The notes under the pieces are model-generated. The model ran no database searches and was not told where the DNA came from. It saw only the letters and a program-made list of their open reading frames with translations. Below, in pieces: positions 8,366-17,824 of a stretch of DNA of 64,000 bases. The position numbers and the translations under genes are program-made. Each line of letters opens with the position of its first letter. Position 1 is the stretch's first letter. Source of the DNA: Rhizobacter sp. OV335 (GTDB lineage Bacteria; Pseudomonadota; Gammaproteobacteria; Burkholderiales; Burkholderiaceae_C). The stretch is taken from NCBI RefSeq assembly GCF_900142965.1, contig NZ_FRCQ01000005.1, positions 186,001-250,000 on the forward strand. The letters are read 5' to 3'.

Positions 8366-9820
8366 TCAGGCCGGCAAGCTCAACGCCGCCACCAGCCCGC
8401 CATCCGGATGATTGCGCAGCCGCACATCCCCGCCGTGCTCACGCGCAATGCGGCGCGCGATCGACAACCCGAGGCCGGACCCGTCGGCATGCAGGGCGCG
8501 CCCGTGCTCCAGCCGCACATAGGGCTCGAAGATCTCCTCGAGCGAATCCTCCGGCAGCCCCGGCCCGTGGTCACGCACCAGCACCGAGCACTTGCCGTCG
8601 CCCAGCTCGGCACCGACCTCGATCTCGCGGCCGTAGCGCAGGCCGTTGTCGATCAGGTTGCCCAGCGCGCGCTTCAGCGCCAGCGGCCGGCCCGTCACCG
8701 CGATCGGCGGCAGCGAGACCGTGATCTTCGCGCCCGAGGCCAGCGCCGCCGAGGTCAGCCGCTCCACCAGCCTATCCAGCCGCACCTCGGCCAGGTTCTC
8801 GTGCACGTCGCTGTCCTTCACGCTCTGCAACGCGCCCTTGACCATCATGTCGAGCTCATCCAGATCTTCATGGAAATCGGCCCGCACCGCATCGTCGTCC
8901 AGCAGCTCGGTGCGCAGCTTCAGCCGCATGATCGGCGTCTTCAGGTCGTGCGAGATGCTGCCGAACAGCCGCTCCCGGTCCTCGACGAAACGCTGGATGC
9001 GCGCCTGCATCTCGTTGAAGGCGCGCGCCGTGCGCTGCAGCTCCACCGTGCCGGTCTCGGGCACCTGGTTCGGGTGCATCGCGTTGCCGAACTCGCTCGC
9101 CGCCTGCGCCAGCCGCGACAACGGCCGCGTCAGGCTGCGCGCCACCAGCAGCACCAGCAACAGCACCGTCACCAGCGTCGCGCCCTGCAGCAGCAGCCGG
9201 TCGCTGCTCAGCGGGTTCGCGTTGTCGAGGAAGTAGGGGTCGGGCAAGGTCGTCGCCAGCAACAGCCAGCCGCCCGCCTCGATCTCGGCCTGGATCACCA
9301 GCAGCGGCGCCGGCCGCGGGCGCAGCAGTAGCGAGGCCTCGACCCAGCTCTCCGGCAGCTCGCGCAGCGTGCGGCCGTCATCGGCCACCACCAGCGTGTC
9401 GGGCCACGCGAAGGCGGCCTCGAACGACGTGGTGTCGCCCACCTGCGCCAGCAGCCGCTCGCGCACGCCGCGCACCACCGTCTCCGACAGCCGCGACGGC
9501 GCGAACGCACCGGTCGGCACGCGCGCATGGTTCACGTTGACGAAGAAGCGCGTGCCGCCCATCGTGCGCAACTGCTCGATCAGCAGCGGCCGGTATTGCG
9601 GCGGCAAATCGCGAAAGAAGCGGATCGCGCCGGCCGCGCTCTGCGCGGTCTGCTGCGCCGCATCGCGCGCATCGCGCAACGCGTTCGCGCGCAGCTGCCA
9701 GGCCCAGATCGCGGTGCCCAGCAACTGGCTCAGCAGCACGCCGGCCACCATCATCAGCATGATCCGCCCGCGCAGGGTGCGCGGCAACAAGCGCTGCGAC
9801 CAGGCGCGCCAGTCAATCAT
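8366..9820 (-). CDS. EnvZ-type membrane sensor histidine kinase (GtrS-like)
   Basis: The 484-residue protein has a transmembrane helix near residues 20-42, a periplasmic region of about 150 residues and a second helix around residues 205-228. A HAMP domain follows, then the H-box SISHDLKTPIMRL with the phospho-histidine near residue 291. The ATPase part has the N-box NLIDNGLRYG and the G-boxes DHGPGLPE and GSGLGLSI. Its start overlaps the regulator gene by 8 bases. Gene order with a sugar-binding protein and a nearby ABC sugar importer resembles the GtrS/GltR glucose-sensing pair of Pseudomonas, so a sugar-linked signal is inferred. Confidence 0.88.
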   Translation of the reverse strand: MIDWRAWSQRLLPRTLRGRIMLMMVAGVLLSQLLGTAIWAWQLRANALRDARDAAQQTAQSAAGAIRFFRDLPPQYRPLLIEQLRTMGGTRFFVNVNHARVPTGAFAPSRLSETVVRGVRERLLAQVGDTTSFEAAFAWPDTLVVADDGRTLRELPESWVEASLLLRPRPAPLLVIQAEIEAGGWLLLATTLPDPYFLDNANPLSSDRLLLQGATLVTVLLLVLLVARSLTRPLSRLAQAASEFGNAMHPNQVPETGTVELQRTARAFNEMQARIQRFVEDRERLFGSISHDLKTPIMRLKLRTELLDDDAVRADFHEDLDELDMMVKGALQSVKDSDVHENLAEVRLDRLVERLTSAALASGAKITVSLPPIAVTGRPLALKRALGNLIDNGLRYGREIEVGAELGDGKCSVLVRDHGPGLPEDSLEEIFEPYVRLEHGRALHADGSGLGLSIARRIAREHGGDVRLRNHPDGGLVAALSLPA

Positions 9821-10544
9821 GCGACGCCAGCACCTCGACCGAGAACACGTAGCCGCTGCTGCGCACCGTCTTGATCAGCGCCGGCTGCTTGCCGTCGTCG
9901 CCCAGCCGCTGCCGCAGCCGGCTCACCTGCACGTCGAGCGAGCGGTCGGCCGGACCGAGGTCGCGGCCGCGCGTCTGCTCCATCAAGCGCGCCCGCTCCA
10001 TCACCTCGCCGGCATGCTCGGCCAGCAAGCGCAGCAGGTCGAAATCCATCGCGGTCAGCGCCAGCGGCTGGCCGTCCGGGCCGGTCACCGTGCGCTCCAG
10101 CCGGTCGAGCCGGAATCCGGCGAAGCGCAGGTAGCGCGCCGTCGCGCCGCCTTCGGTCTGCCCGGCGCGCCGGTGGATCGCCTTGATGCGCGCCAGCAGC
10201 TCGCGCGGGTTGTAGGGCTTGCCGATGTAGTCGTCGGCGCCGAGCTCCAACCCGACGATGCGCTCGGTGTCGTCCGCGCTCGCGGTCAGCATGATGATCG
10301 GCAGCGTCGGCGCCCGCTGCCGCACCATCTGGCACAGCGCGAAGCCGTCGGTGTCGGGCAGCATCACGTCGAGGATCACCAGGCTCAAGTCGTCGCGGTA
10401 GCGTTCGAAGCCGCTGCGGAAGCTCGCGCCGTCGGCCGCCAGCTGCACCACGTACTGGTGCTTCTCCAGGTACAGCTTCAGCAACTGCCGGGTCTTCTGG
10501 TCGTCGTCGACGGCGAGGATGGTGCGCTTGCGGGCGAGGGTCAT
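9813..10544 (-). CDS. OmpR-family response regulator (GltR-like)
   Basis: The 243-residue protein has an N-terminal receiver domain with the acidic pocket VDDD (residues 12-15), the phospho-acceptor Asp59 in LVILDVMLP, and the conserved lysine in DDYIGKPYNPREL. A C-terminal winged-helix DNA-binding domain runs from about residue 135 to the end (LTAMDFDLLRLLAEHAGEV, VDRLVSRLRQRL-like pattern). It partners with the overlapping kinase gene downstream and follows the binding-protein gene by 24 bases. It probably controls the divergent ABC sugar operon and this operon. The assignment to the GltR branch is by likeness and context. Confidence 0.88.
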   Translation of the reverse strand: MTLARKRTILAVDDDQKTRQLLKLYLEKHQYVVQLAADGASFRSGFERYRDDLSLVILDVMLPDTDGFALCQMVRQRAPTLPIIMLTASADDTERIVGLELGADDYIGKPYNPRELLARIKAIHRRAGQTEGGATARYLRFAGFRLDRLERTVTGPDGQPLALTAMDFDLLRLLAEHAGEVMERARLMEQTRGRDLGPADRSLDVQVSRLRQRLGDDGKQPALIKTVRSSGYVFSVEVLASHD

Positions 10545-10568
10545 GGCGACAGGTTCATGGCATGAGAC

Positions 10569-11945
10569 TCACGGAGAGCTGGTCGACCGGGCCGCGCTGC
10601 GGATCAGCGCCACCAGGCGCTCCTGCGCCCGCCCGGGCGTGAGGGCAGGGTCCTTCAGGTAGCGGTGCAGCGCATCGGCCAGCGCATCCTTGGTGGCCTC
10701 GTCGGCCGCCATGCGGTGCGCGATGCTCGGCAGCTGCGGGCTGTCGGCGCGCTTCAGCGTCTGCCACGAATCGCGCGCGCACTCGTCGAGTTGAGTGGGG
10801 TCGATGTCGTCGCGCACCGGCACCGAACCCTTGGCCTGGTTGTAGGCGAGCTGCGCCGCCGGCGACACCACCACCTCGGCCATGCGCTCCTGCTCGGCCT
10901 CGCGCTTCTTGGTGCCGACCAGCATCGCCAGCGTGTCGATGCTGTACAGGTGCATGCCGGCCGTGCCGGGCACCGGCGCGCAGCCGTAGTCGCGGCCGGC
11001 CTGCGCGCCCCAGGCCGTCAGCTCGCCCCCCGTCCAGTCGCCCATGATCAGCATGCCGGCGTCGCCGGTGAAGAGCTGGCGCGCCGACGCGGTCCAGCGT
11101 TGCTCGATGGCCGTCTCGCCGTTCAGCCGCCGCAGCCAGCGCAGCCGCTCCAGCGCCTTCGCGACACGCGGATCCTGCCAGGCCTGCCAGCGCTGCGTGG
11201 CGGCCAACTCGGCATACAGCGCCGGTCCGCCTTCGGACAGCAGCAGCGTCTCGAACACGGTGGCGATCTGCCACGGCTCGTCGCTCCAGGCGAATGGCGC
11301 GATGCCGGCACCGCGCAAGGTCGCGGCCGCCTGCTCGACGTCGCCCCAGGTCTTCGGGGCATTCAGCTTCAGCCGCAACCACACCCGCTGGTTGTAGAAC
11401 AGCGTGTTGATGCGGTGCACGCCGAGCGGCGCCGCGACGATGCGGCCGCGGTGCGCGATCACGCGCTGCACCACCGGGAACAGCGACTGGCTCCAGCGGT
11501 TGCGCTGCGCCACCTCGTCGAGCGGCAGCACGAGGCCCAGGTCCGACCAGTCGGCCAGCGTGCGGCCGATCACCTGCGCGGCGTCGGGCGGGTCGCGCGC
11601 CAGCACGCGGCTGTTCAGCACCTTCATCGCGCCGCCACCGCCGCCGCCGGGGATCGCGGCGTCGTTCCAGCCGATGCCGCGCTTCTCCAACTGCTGCACC
11701 AGCTGCTCGACCGCGCGGCGCTCGCCGGCCGAGGTCCACCAGTGCAGCACGTCGAGCGTCTGCGCCGATGCGGCGACCGCCATGCCGGCCAGCAGCAGAC
11801 TCAGGGCAAACCCGCGCCACGCGCCTTTCGAATCCCTGCGAATTGCAATGTTGTGTAAGGCGCGGGCCGCGGCACGGTCCTTCGCGGCACCTGCGCGGGC
11901 GCGCAGGGCAGCGTAAGGAACGGTGAGTAGGGCCGGTCGCCTCAT
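10569..11945 (-). CDS. periplasmic sugar-binding protein, GtsA/GltB-like, linked to the two-component genes
   Basis: From the ATG at 11945 the product is 458 residues, with an unusually long N-terminus before the hydrophobic FALSLLLAGMAVAASAQ signal segment; a start further in is possible but no good codon is visible. The mature part, TLDVLHWWTSAGERRAVEQL followed by a glycine run (PGGGGGGAMKVLNSR) and later IMGDWTGGE, closely resembles the glucose/mannose-binding protein of the Pseudomonas gts/glt transporter. No permease or ATPase gene lies on this strand. It could serve the divergent importer or feed the sensor kinase. The first-gene position in an operon with regulator and kinase is notable. 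Confidence 0.82.
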   Translation of the reverse strand: MRRPALLTVPYAALRARAGAAKDRAAARALHNIAIRRDSKGAWRGFALSLLLAGMAVAASAQTLDVLHWWTSAGERRAVEQLVQQLEKRGIGWNDAAIPGGGGGGAMKVLNSRVLARDPPDAAQVIGRTLADWSDLGLVLPLDEVAQRNRWSQSLFPVVQRVIAHRGRIVAAPLGVHRINTLFYNQRVWLRLKLNAPKTWGDVEQAAATLRGAGIAPFAWSDEPWQIATVFETLLLSEGGPALYAELAATQRWQAWQDPRVAKALERLRWLRRLNGETAIEQRWTASARQLFTGDAGMLIMGDWTGGELTAWGAQAGRDYGCAPVPGTAGMHLYSIDTLAMLVGTKKREAEQERMAEVVVSPAAQLAYNQAKGSVPVRDDIDPTQLDECARDSWQTLKRADSPQLPSIAHRMAADEATKDALADALHRYLKDPALTPGRAQERLVALIRSAARSTSSP

Positions 11946-12078
11946 GGTCGGAAATCCCTGGAATGACAAGCACTTGGCGTCGTGCAGCGGTGCCGGGCGC
12001 GGACCCTCGCGCGGGCCTCGTGTCACACGGCGGCCGATGGTACCTTGCGCCCCGCCCACTCACCGAAGGAGACCGCCC

Positions 12079-13326
12079 ATGAACCACCCCGTTCGCACCG
12101 CACTGGCTTGCGCCGCACTTGCCCTGACCGCGAGCGCACAAGCCGGCTCGCTCGTCATCGAAAGCTGGCGCACCGACGACAAGGCGCTGTGGGACGAGGT
12201 GCTGCTGCCGGCCTTCACGAAGGCCCACCCCGGCATCAAGGTGAAGTTCTCGCCGACCGCGCCGCCGGAATACAACTCGGTGCTGAGCGCGCGCCTGTCC
12301 GCAGGCAGTGCCGGCGACCTGATCACCTGCCGCCCGTTCGACGTGGCGCTCGACCTGTACAAGAAGGGCCGCCTGGCCAAGCTCGATGGCGAGCCCGGCC
12401 TCGCGAACTTCCCCGATTCGGCCAAGGTCGCGTGGCAGACCGATGATGGCAAGGACACCTACTGCATGCCGATGGCCTCGGTGATCCACGGCTTCTTCTA
12501 CAACAAGAAGATCTTCTCGGACGCCGGCGTCACGCCGCCCGCGACCGAGGCCGAGTTCTTCGCGGTGCTCGACAAGATCAAGGCACAAGGCAAGGTCGCG
12601 CCGATCGCGCTCGGCACCGCCGACCAGTGGGAGACCAGCCAGATCGTCTTCACCGGGATCGGCCCGAACTACTGGAAGGGTGAAGAAGGCCGCCGCGCGC
12701 TGATCGCCGGCAAGAAGAAGTTCACCGACCCCGAGTTCGTCGACGTGTGGGCCACGATGGCCAAGTGGGCGGCCTACCTGCCCAAGGGCTACCAGGCCGA
12801 GACCTACGGCGATTCGCAGAACCTGTTCGCCTCGGGCAAGGCCGCGATCTACCCGACCGGCTCGTGGGACATCGCGTACTTCGAGAAGGAGCCGGGCTTC
12901 GAGTTCGGCGCCTTCCCGCCGCCGGCGCGCAAGGCCGGCGACGCCTGCTACATCTCGGACCACACCGACATCGGCATGGGCATCAACAAGGCCGGCAAGA
13001 ACCCGGCGGACGCCAAGGTGTTCCTGACCTGGCTCGCGTCGAAGGAGTTCGCCGAGCTGTACACCAACAAGGCGACCGGCTTCTTCTCGCTGGCCAGGCA
13101 CGCGGTCGACGTGAAGGACCCGGTGGCGCGGCAGATGATCGGCTGGCGCGCGCAGTGCAAGTCGACCATCCGGCTGAACGCCCAGGTGATGAGCCGCGGC
13201 GAGCCGAGCATGGAGAACGAGCTGTGGACGGTGAACTCGCAGGTCATCAACGGAAAGCTCGCGCCGAAGGATGCCGCGCAGCGCATCCAATCCGGCTTCG
13301 CCAAGTGGTACGCCCCGCAGAAGTGA
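12079..13326 (+). CDS. ABC sugar transporter, substrate-binding protein
   Basis: The ATG at 12079 follows AAGGAG by seven bases and gives 415 residues with a clear Sec signal peptide (MNHPVRTALACAALALTASAQA). The mature protein is a family 1-type extracellular solute-binding protein: PAFTKAHPGIKVKFS near the start, GFFYNKKIF in the middle and FASGKAAIYPTGSWDIAYFEK later. It should capture a sugar or oligosaccharide in the periplasm and deliver it to the two permeases encoded next. It is first in a four-gene operon. It is clearly different from the binding protein on the opposite strand, so the region encodes two distinct sugar receptors. Confidence 0.9.
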   Translation: MNHPVRTALACAALALTASAQAGSLVIESWRTDDKALWDEVLLPAFTKAHPGIKVKFSPTAPPEYNSVLSARLSAGSAGDLITCRPFDVALDLYKKGRLAKLDGEPGLANFPDSAKVAWQTDDGKDTYCMPMASVIHGFFYNKKIFSDAGVTPPATEAEFFAVLDKIKAQGKVAPIALGTADQWETSQIVFTGIGPNYWKGEEGRRALIAGKKKFTDPEFVDVWATMAKWAAYLPKGYQAETYGDSQNLFASGKAAIYPTGSWDIAYFEKEPGFEFGAFPPPARKAGDACYISDHTDIGMGINKAGKNPADAKVFLTWLASKEFAELYTNKATGFFSLARHAVDVKDPVARQMIGWRAQCKSTIRLNAQVMSRGEPSMENELWTVNSQVINGKLAPKDAAQRIQSGFAKWYAPQK

Positions 13327-13330
13327 TTCG

Positions 13331-14245
13331 ATGAGGTCTCGCTTCCCCTGGCACGTGCTGGTGTTCCTCGCACCGGCCGTGCTGGTCTACACCGCGTTCA
13401 GCGCCTGGCCGCTGGTCGACACGCTGCGCCTCAGCGCCTACGGCACCGATGCCGACGGCGTGGTCAGCTATGTCGGCCTGGCCAACTTCCGCACGCTGCT
13501 GTTCGATGCGCAGTGGTTCGAGAGCTTTCGCAACGCGCTGCTGAACAACGTCAAGTTCTTCGTCATCCACTCGCTGGTGCAGAACCCGGTCGCGCTGGTG
13601 CTGGCGGCGCTGCTGTCGCTGCGCGGCGTGCGCGGGGCAGCCGCCTATCGCACGGTGCTGTTCCTGCCGACGCTGCTGTCGGTGGTGATCATCGGCTTCA
13701 GCTGGCAGCTGATCCTGTCGCCGCTGTGGGGCGTCAGCGAGAAGCTGCTCGGCTTTGTCGGGCTGCAGCACTGGTTCGAGCCCTGGCTCGGCATGGAGGA
13801 AACCGCGTTGCCGACGCTGACGCTGATGTCGGTGTGGCAGTTCGTCGGCATCCCGATGATGCTGATCTACGCCGCACTGATCGCGATCCCCGACGACATC
13901 GTCGAGGCCGCCACCGTCGAGGGCGCCGGGCCGTGGCGCATCTTCTGGGCCATCAGGCTGCCGCTGATCCTGCCGACGCTCGGGCTGGTGAACATCCTCA
14001 CCTTCGTCGGCAACTTCAATGCCTTCGACCTGATCTATGCGGTGAAGGGCGCTTCGGCCGGGCCCAATTTCTCGACCGACCTGCTGGGCACCTTGTTCTA
14101 CCGCACCTTCTTCGGCTACCAGTCGCAACCCGGCAGCGCGACGATGGGCGCGGCCCTGGCCACGCTGATGTTCCTGGTGATCCTGGCCGGCGTGGCGCTG
14201 TACCTGTTCATCGTGCAGCGACGGCTGCGGAGGTATGCGCTGTGA
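13331..14245 (+). CDS. ABC sugar transporter, permease 1 (MalF/UgpA type)
   Basis: The ATG four bases after the binding-protein stop gives 304 residues with six predicted membrane helices, starting at WHVLVFLAPAVLVYTAFSAWPL. The inner-membrane-loop signature EAATVEGAGPWRIFWAIRLPLILPT is the EAA motif that docks on the ATPase. It forms the channel together with the second permease, whose GTG start overlaps this stop. It belongs to the binding-protein-dependent CUT1 carbohydrate family. Confidence 0.92.
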   Translation: MRSRFPWHVLVFLAPAVLVYTAFSAWPLVDTLRLSAYGTDADGVVSYVGLANFRTLLFDAQWFESFRNALLNNVKFFVIHSLVQNPVALVLAALLSLRGVRGAAAYRTVLFLPTLLSVVIIGFSWQLILSPLWGVSEKLLGFVGLQHWFEPWLGMEETALPTLTLMSVWQFVGIPMMLIYAALIAIPDDIVEAATVEGAGPWRIFWAIRLPLILPTLGLVNILTFVGNFNAFDLIYAVKGASAGPNFSTDLLGTLFYRTFFGYQSQPGSATMGAALATLMFLVILAGVALYLFIVQRRLRRYAL

Positions 14246-15069
14246 GTCGCCTGTTGCGCTCGCTCTTCGTGCACCTGACGCTCGGCGGCTACGCGCTGCT
14301 GGTGCTGTTCCCGATCGTGATCGTGCTGATCAACTCGTTCAAGACGCGACGTGCGATCTTCGACGACCCGCTCGGTCTGCCGACCGCCGCGACGCTGAGC
14401 GTCGTCGGCTACGGCAAGGTGCTGGGCAATGCGGCCATCGGCGGCATGTTCGCCAACAGCGTCATCGTGACCGGCTGCTCGCTGGGGCTGATCCTGTTGT
14501 TCGGCGCGATGGCCGCGTGGGCGCTGACCGAGTACCGCTTTCCCGGCAACCGGCTGCTCGCGCTGTTCCTCGCGTTCGGGATCATGGTGCCGATCCGGCT
14601 CGGTTCGGTGTCGATCCTGCAGACCATGGTGGCGCTGGACCTCGTCAACACGCTGACCGCGCTGGTGCTGGTGTACGTGGCGCAGGGGCTGCCGCTGGCG
14701 ATCCTGATCCTGTCGGAGTTCATCCGCCAGGTGCCCGGCGAGCTGAAGGATGCGGCGCGCTGCGATGGCGTCAGCGAGTACGTGATCTTCCTGCGCATCG
14801 TGCTGCCGCTGGTGCGGCCGGCGGTCGCGACGGTCGGCGTGTTCACGATGGTGCCGATCTGGAACGACCTGTGGTTCCCGCTGATCCTCGCGCCGTCGGA
14901 GGGCACGCAGACGCTGACGCTCGGCGTGCAGCAGTTCATCGGCCAGTTCGCGACCGACTGGAACGCCGTGCTGGCCGCGCTGTCGCTGGCGGTGCTGCCG
15001 GTGTTGGTCGTCTATGCGCTGCTGTCGCGGCAGCTGATCCGCGGCATCACCGCCGGCGCGTTGAAATGA
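14242..15069 (+). CDS. ABC sugar transporter, permease 2 (MalG/UgpE type)
   Basis: The start is a GTG inside GTGA, overlapping the previous stop by four bases, giving 275 residues. Six hydrophobic segments are visible and the EAA-type loop is KDAARCDGVSEYVIFLRIVLPLVRP. The first helix, GGYALLVLFPIVIVLINSFKT, and the following region are typical of CUT1 second permeases. It pairs with the first permease to make the translocation pore. Tight coupling of the two permeases supports a 1:1 complex. Confidence 0.92.
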   Translation: MSRLLRSLFVHLTLGGYALLVLFPIVIVLINSFKTRRAIFDDPLGLPTAATLSVVGYGKVLGNAAIGGMFANSVIVTGCSLGLILLFGAMAAWALTEYRFPGNRLLALFLAFGIMVPIRLGSVSILQTMVALDLVNTLTALVLVYVAQGLPLAILILSEFIRQVPGELKDAARCDGVSEYVIFLRIVLPLVRPAVATVGVFTMVPIWNDLWFPLILAPSEGTQTLTLGVQQFIGQFATDWNAVLAALSLAVLPVLVVYALLSRQLIRGITAGALK

Positions 15070-15082
15070 ACCTGAAGTTCCC

Positions 15083-16240
<1,158 letters not shown>

Positions 16241-16339
16241 GCGCGGGGTCGTGTTGCAAAACTACAATGCGACCCGCGTCGCTGGTGCAATCCGCCGGCG
16301 ACGCGCCGATTTCCCCCGCATTCCGAGGACCGACCTACC

Positions 16340-17254
16340 GTGAAACGAGCATCTCTCTGGCTGAAGCTGGGTGTCGTGTCAGCCATCGTCGCAAGCAATG
16401 TGGGATCGGCACAGGCCGCCGGCCTGTTCGAGTCGATCCGCGGCCGCGAGGCTGCGCAGGCCGATCCGAACGGTGCGCAGGCCAAACGGCGCATCTGGCG
16501 CATCCGCGAATTCAGCACCGTGCAACTGCTGGCCCGTGAGGCGGGTGCCCCGGAGAACCAGCACCCGGTGAAGCTGAACGTCGACGCGCTGCGGCTGGCG
16601 CTGGGCCAGTTCAAGTCGGTCGACATGCGCGGCAAGCAGCAGGCGCTGTTCGATGCCGAAGAGCTGGTCGAGATCAGCGAGCCGATCGCCCAGGCCTTCG
16701 CCAACGCCGAGCCCGGCGATGACGTGCTGCTGGTGTCGAGCGCGCGGCGCGAGGGTTTCCTGGCGCCTCCGACGGCCGTCACTGCCCGGCTGTTCATCGA
16801 AGGCGGCAACCTGAACTTCATCGCCCACGACACCGGCTTCGATTTCGTGCACATCGTGCGCTCGACCAGCATGTCGCCGAACTTCATCTACGGCACGCGC
16901 GGCAAGGCGTCGGATGTGAAGCTGGCCAGTGCCAGCGCGAGCAACCGCCGCGCCGATTGGCTGACGGTGTCGCTGACCCAGGCCACCACCGCACCGGTGC
17001 AGCCGCCCCCGCCGCCGATGGTGCTGGTGGCCCCGCCGCCTGCGGCCGCCACCACGTTTGCGACACCGCCGGCCGCGCCGCCGGTGGTCGCGGCACCGGT
17101 GCCGGCACCGGCCGCGCCGATCGTCCAGCCGGCCGATGCCAAGGCCGACGAGATCGAACGCCGCCTGAACGCGCTGAAGCAGCTGCGCGACAAGGGCCTG
17201 ATCACCGACGACGAGTACAAGCAGAAGCGCAAGGAGATCCTGCAGTCGCTTTGA
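16340..17254 (+). CDS. exported protein with proline-rich linker and C-terminal SHOCT domain
   Basis: The product from a GTG start has 304 residues. Residues 1-27 form a signal peptide (LGVVSAIVASNVGSAQA). Residues 28-210 have no family I recognise; they contain repeated basic and beta-type segments. Residues about 215-265 are a proline/alanine linker (PVQPPPPPMVLVAPPPAAA). The last 35 residues, ERRLNALKQLRDKGLITDDE followed by a KRKEIL tail, are a SHOCT domain, a short helical oligomerisation module common at the ends of membrane or envelope proteins. It stands alone, so an envelope role is only inferred. Confidence 0.7.
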   Translation: MKRASLWLKLGVVSAIVASNVGSAQAAGLFESIRGREAAQADPNGAQAKRRIWRIREFSTVQLLAREAGAPENQHPVKLNVDALRLALGQFKSVDMRGKQQALFDAEELVEISEPIAQAFANAEPGDDVLLVSSARREGFLAPPTAVTARLFIEGGNLNFIAHDTGFDFVHIVRSTSMSPNFIYGTRGKASDVKLASASASNRRADWLTVSLTQATTAPVQPPPPPMVLVAPPPAAATTFATPPAAPPVVAAPVPAPAAPIVQPADAKADEIERRLNALKQLRDKGLITDDEYKQKRKEILQSL

Positions 17255-17373
17255 CCTGAAGCCGCGATCCGACACCGCCCCCGGAAGAGGGCATCAATCA
17301 GGTGGATGGATTCGCCGGGACGCATCGAACATAGTCTCGCCTCGCGGCAGCGGTTGCCGGCGTGGAGCGCGAG

Positions 17374-17634
17374 ATGCAGTTCGATCAGCAGTTCAACGAG
17401 GGTGATTTCCGGATCTACGTGGCCGCGGCAGACAGCGGCCGGGGCCGCGGCTACACCGCCGCGGTCGTCGTGAGCCGCGTGCGCGGCGCGGTGAACACGC
17501 CCTGCGAGGTGTACCGCGACACCTGCCTGGCCGGCGGCCACCGCTGGATCTCGCGCAATGCTGCGCTGTCGTATGCGGTGTCGGTGGGTCGGGAGATCGC
17601 GCACACCGAGCCGTCGCGGCTGGCGCATTGTTGA
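17374..17634 (+). CDS. small hypothetical protein, 86 residues
   Basis: I choose the ATG preceded by GGAG at 17365 over the GTG at 17362. The protein begins MQFDQQFNEGDFRIYVAAAD and reads as a single small alpha/beta domain with one central cysteine pair (TPCEVYRDTC). It has no signal peptide or membrane segment, and I recognise no family. Codon use is like its neighbours, which supports a real gene. It stands between the SHOCT protein and the convergent fumC unit. Confidence 0.45.
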   Translation: MQFDQQFNEGDFRIYVAAADSGRGRGYTAAVVVSRVRGAVNTPCEVYRDTCLAGGHRWISRNAALSYAVSVGREIAHTEPSRLAHC

Positions 17635-17645
17635 AGCTGCCTCCC

Positions 17646-17679
17646 CAAAGAAAAAGCGGATGGTGCAAGCACCATCCGC
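17646..17679 (-). terminator. rho-independent terminator, leftward
   Basis: The perfect 11-bp arms GCGGATGGTGC (17656-17666) and GCACCATCCGC (17669-17679) enclose two bases. Read on the minus strand they are followed by TTTTTCTTT. On the plus strand no T run follows. It therefore ends a leftward transcript from the fumC side. Confidence 0.8.
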
Positions 17680-17696
17680 CTGAAGAAGCCGCAGTG

Positions 17697-17795
17697 TCAT
17701 TGGGAGGAGGGAGGAGGTAACTGCGGCTCCGTGATCGGCACTCTAACGCTGTCGGCACCCTCAATTTGTAGGACGACATGCCTTTTTCGTTGCAT
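17697..17795 (-). CDS. putative 32-residue small protein downstream of fumC
   Basis: An ATG preceded by GAGGAAA opens a 32-codon frame, MQRKRHVVLQIEGADSVRVP and onward, ending LPPPSSQ. It lies 29 bases after the fumC stop and directly before a strong leftward terminator. That leaves an otherwise unexplained transcribed stretch of about 150 bases. The product would start basic and end proline-rich. It could equally be the 3' untranslated part of fumC or a small RNA. Confidence 0.35.
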   Translation of the reverse strand: MQRKRHVVLQIEGADSVRVPITEPQLPPPSSQ

Positions 17796-17824
17796 GAGTG
17801 TTTCCTCGTGTGACCTCGACGCGT

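Noticed and set aside
10555-13290. A 911-codon minus-strand open frame opposite the ABC binding protein
   Set aside because: It covers two real genes on both strands; its composition is that of a shadow frame with no recognisable motif.
17656-17679. Hairpin taken as terminator for the rightward small gene at 17374
   Set aside because: On the plus strand no T run follows; on the minus strand it does, so it serves leftward transcription.
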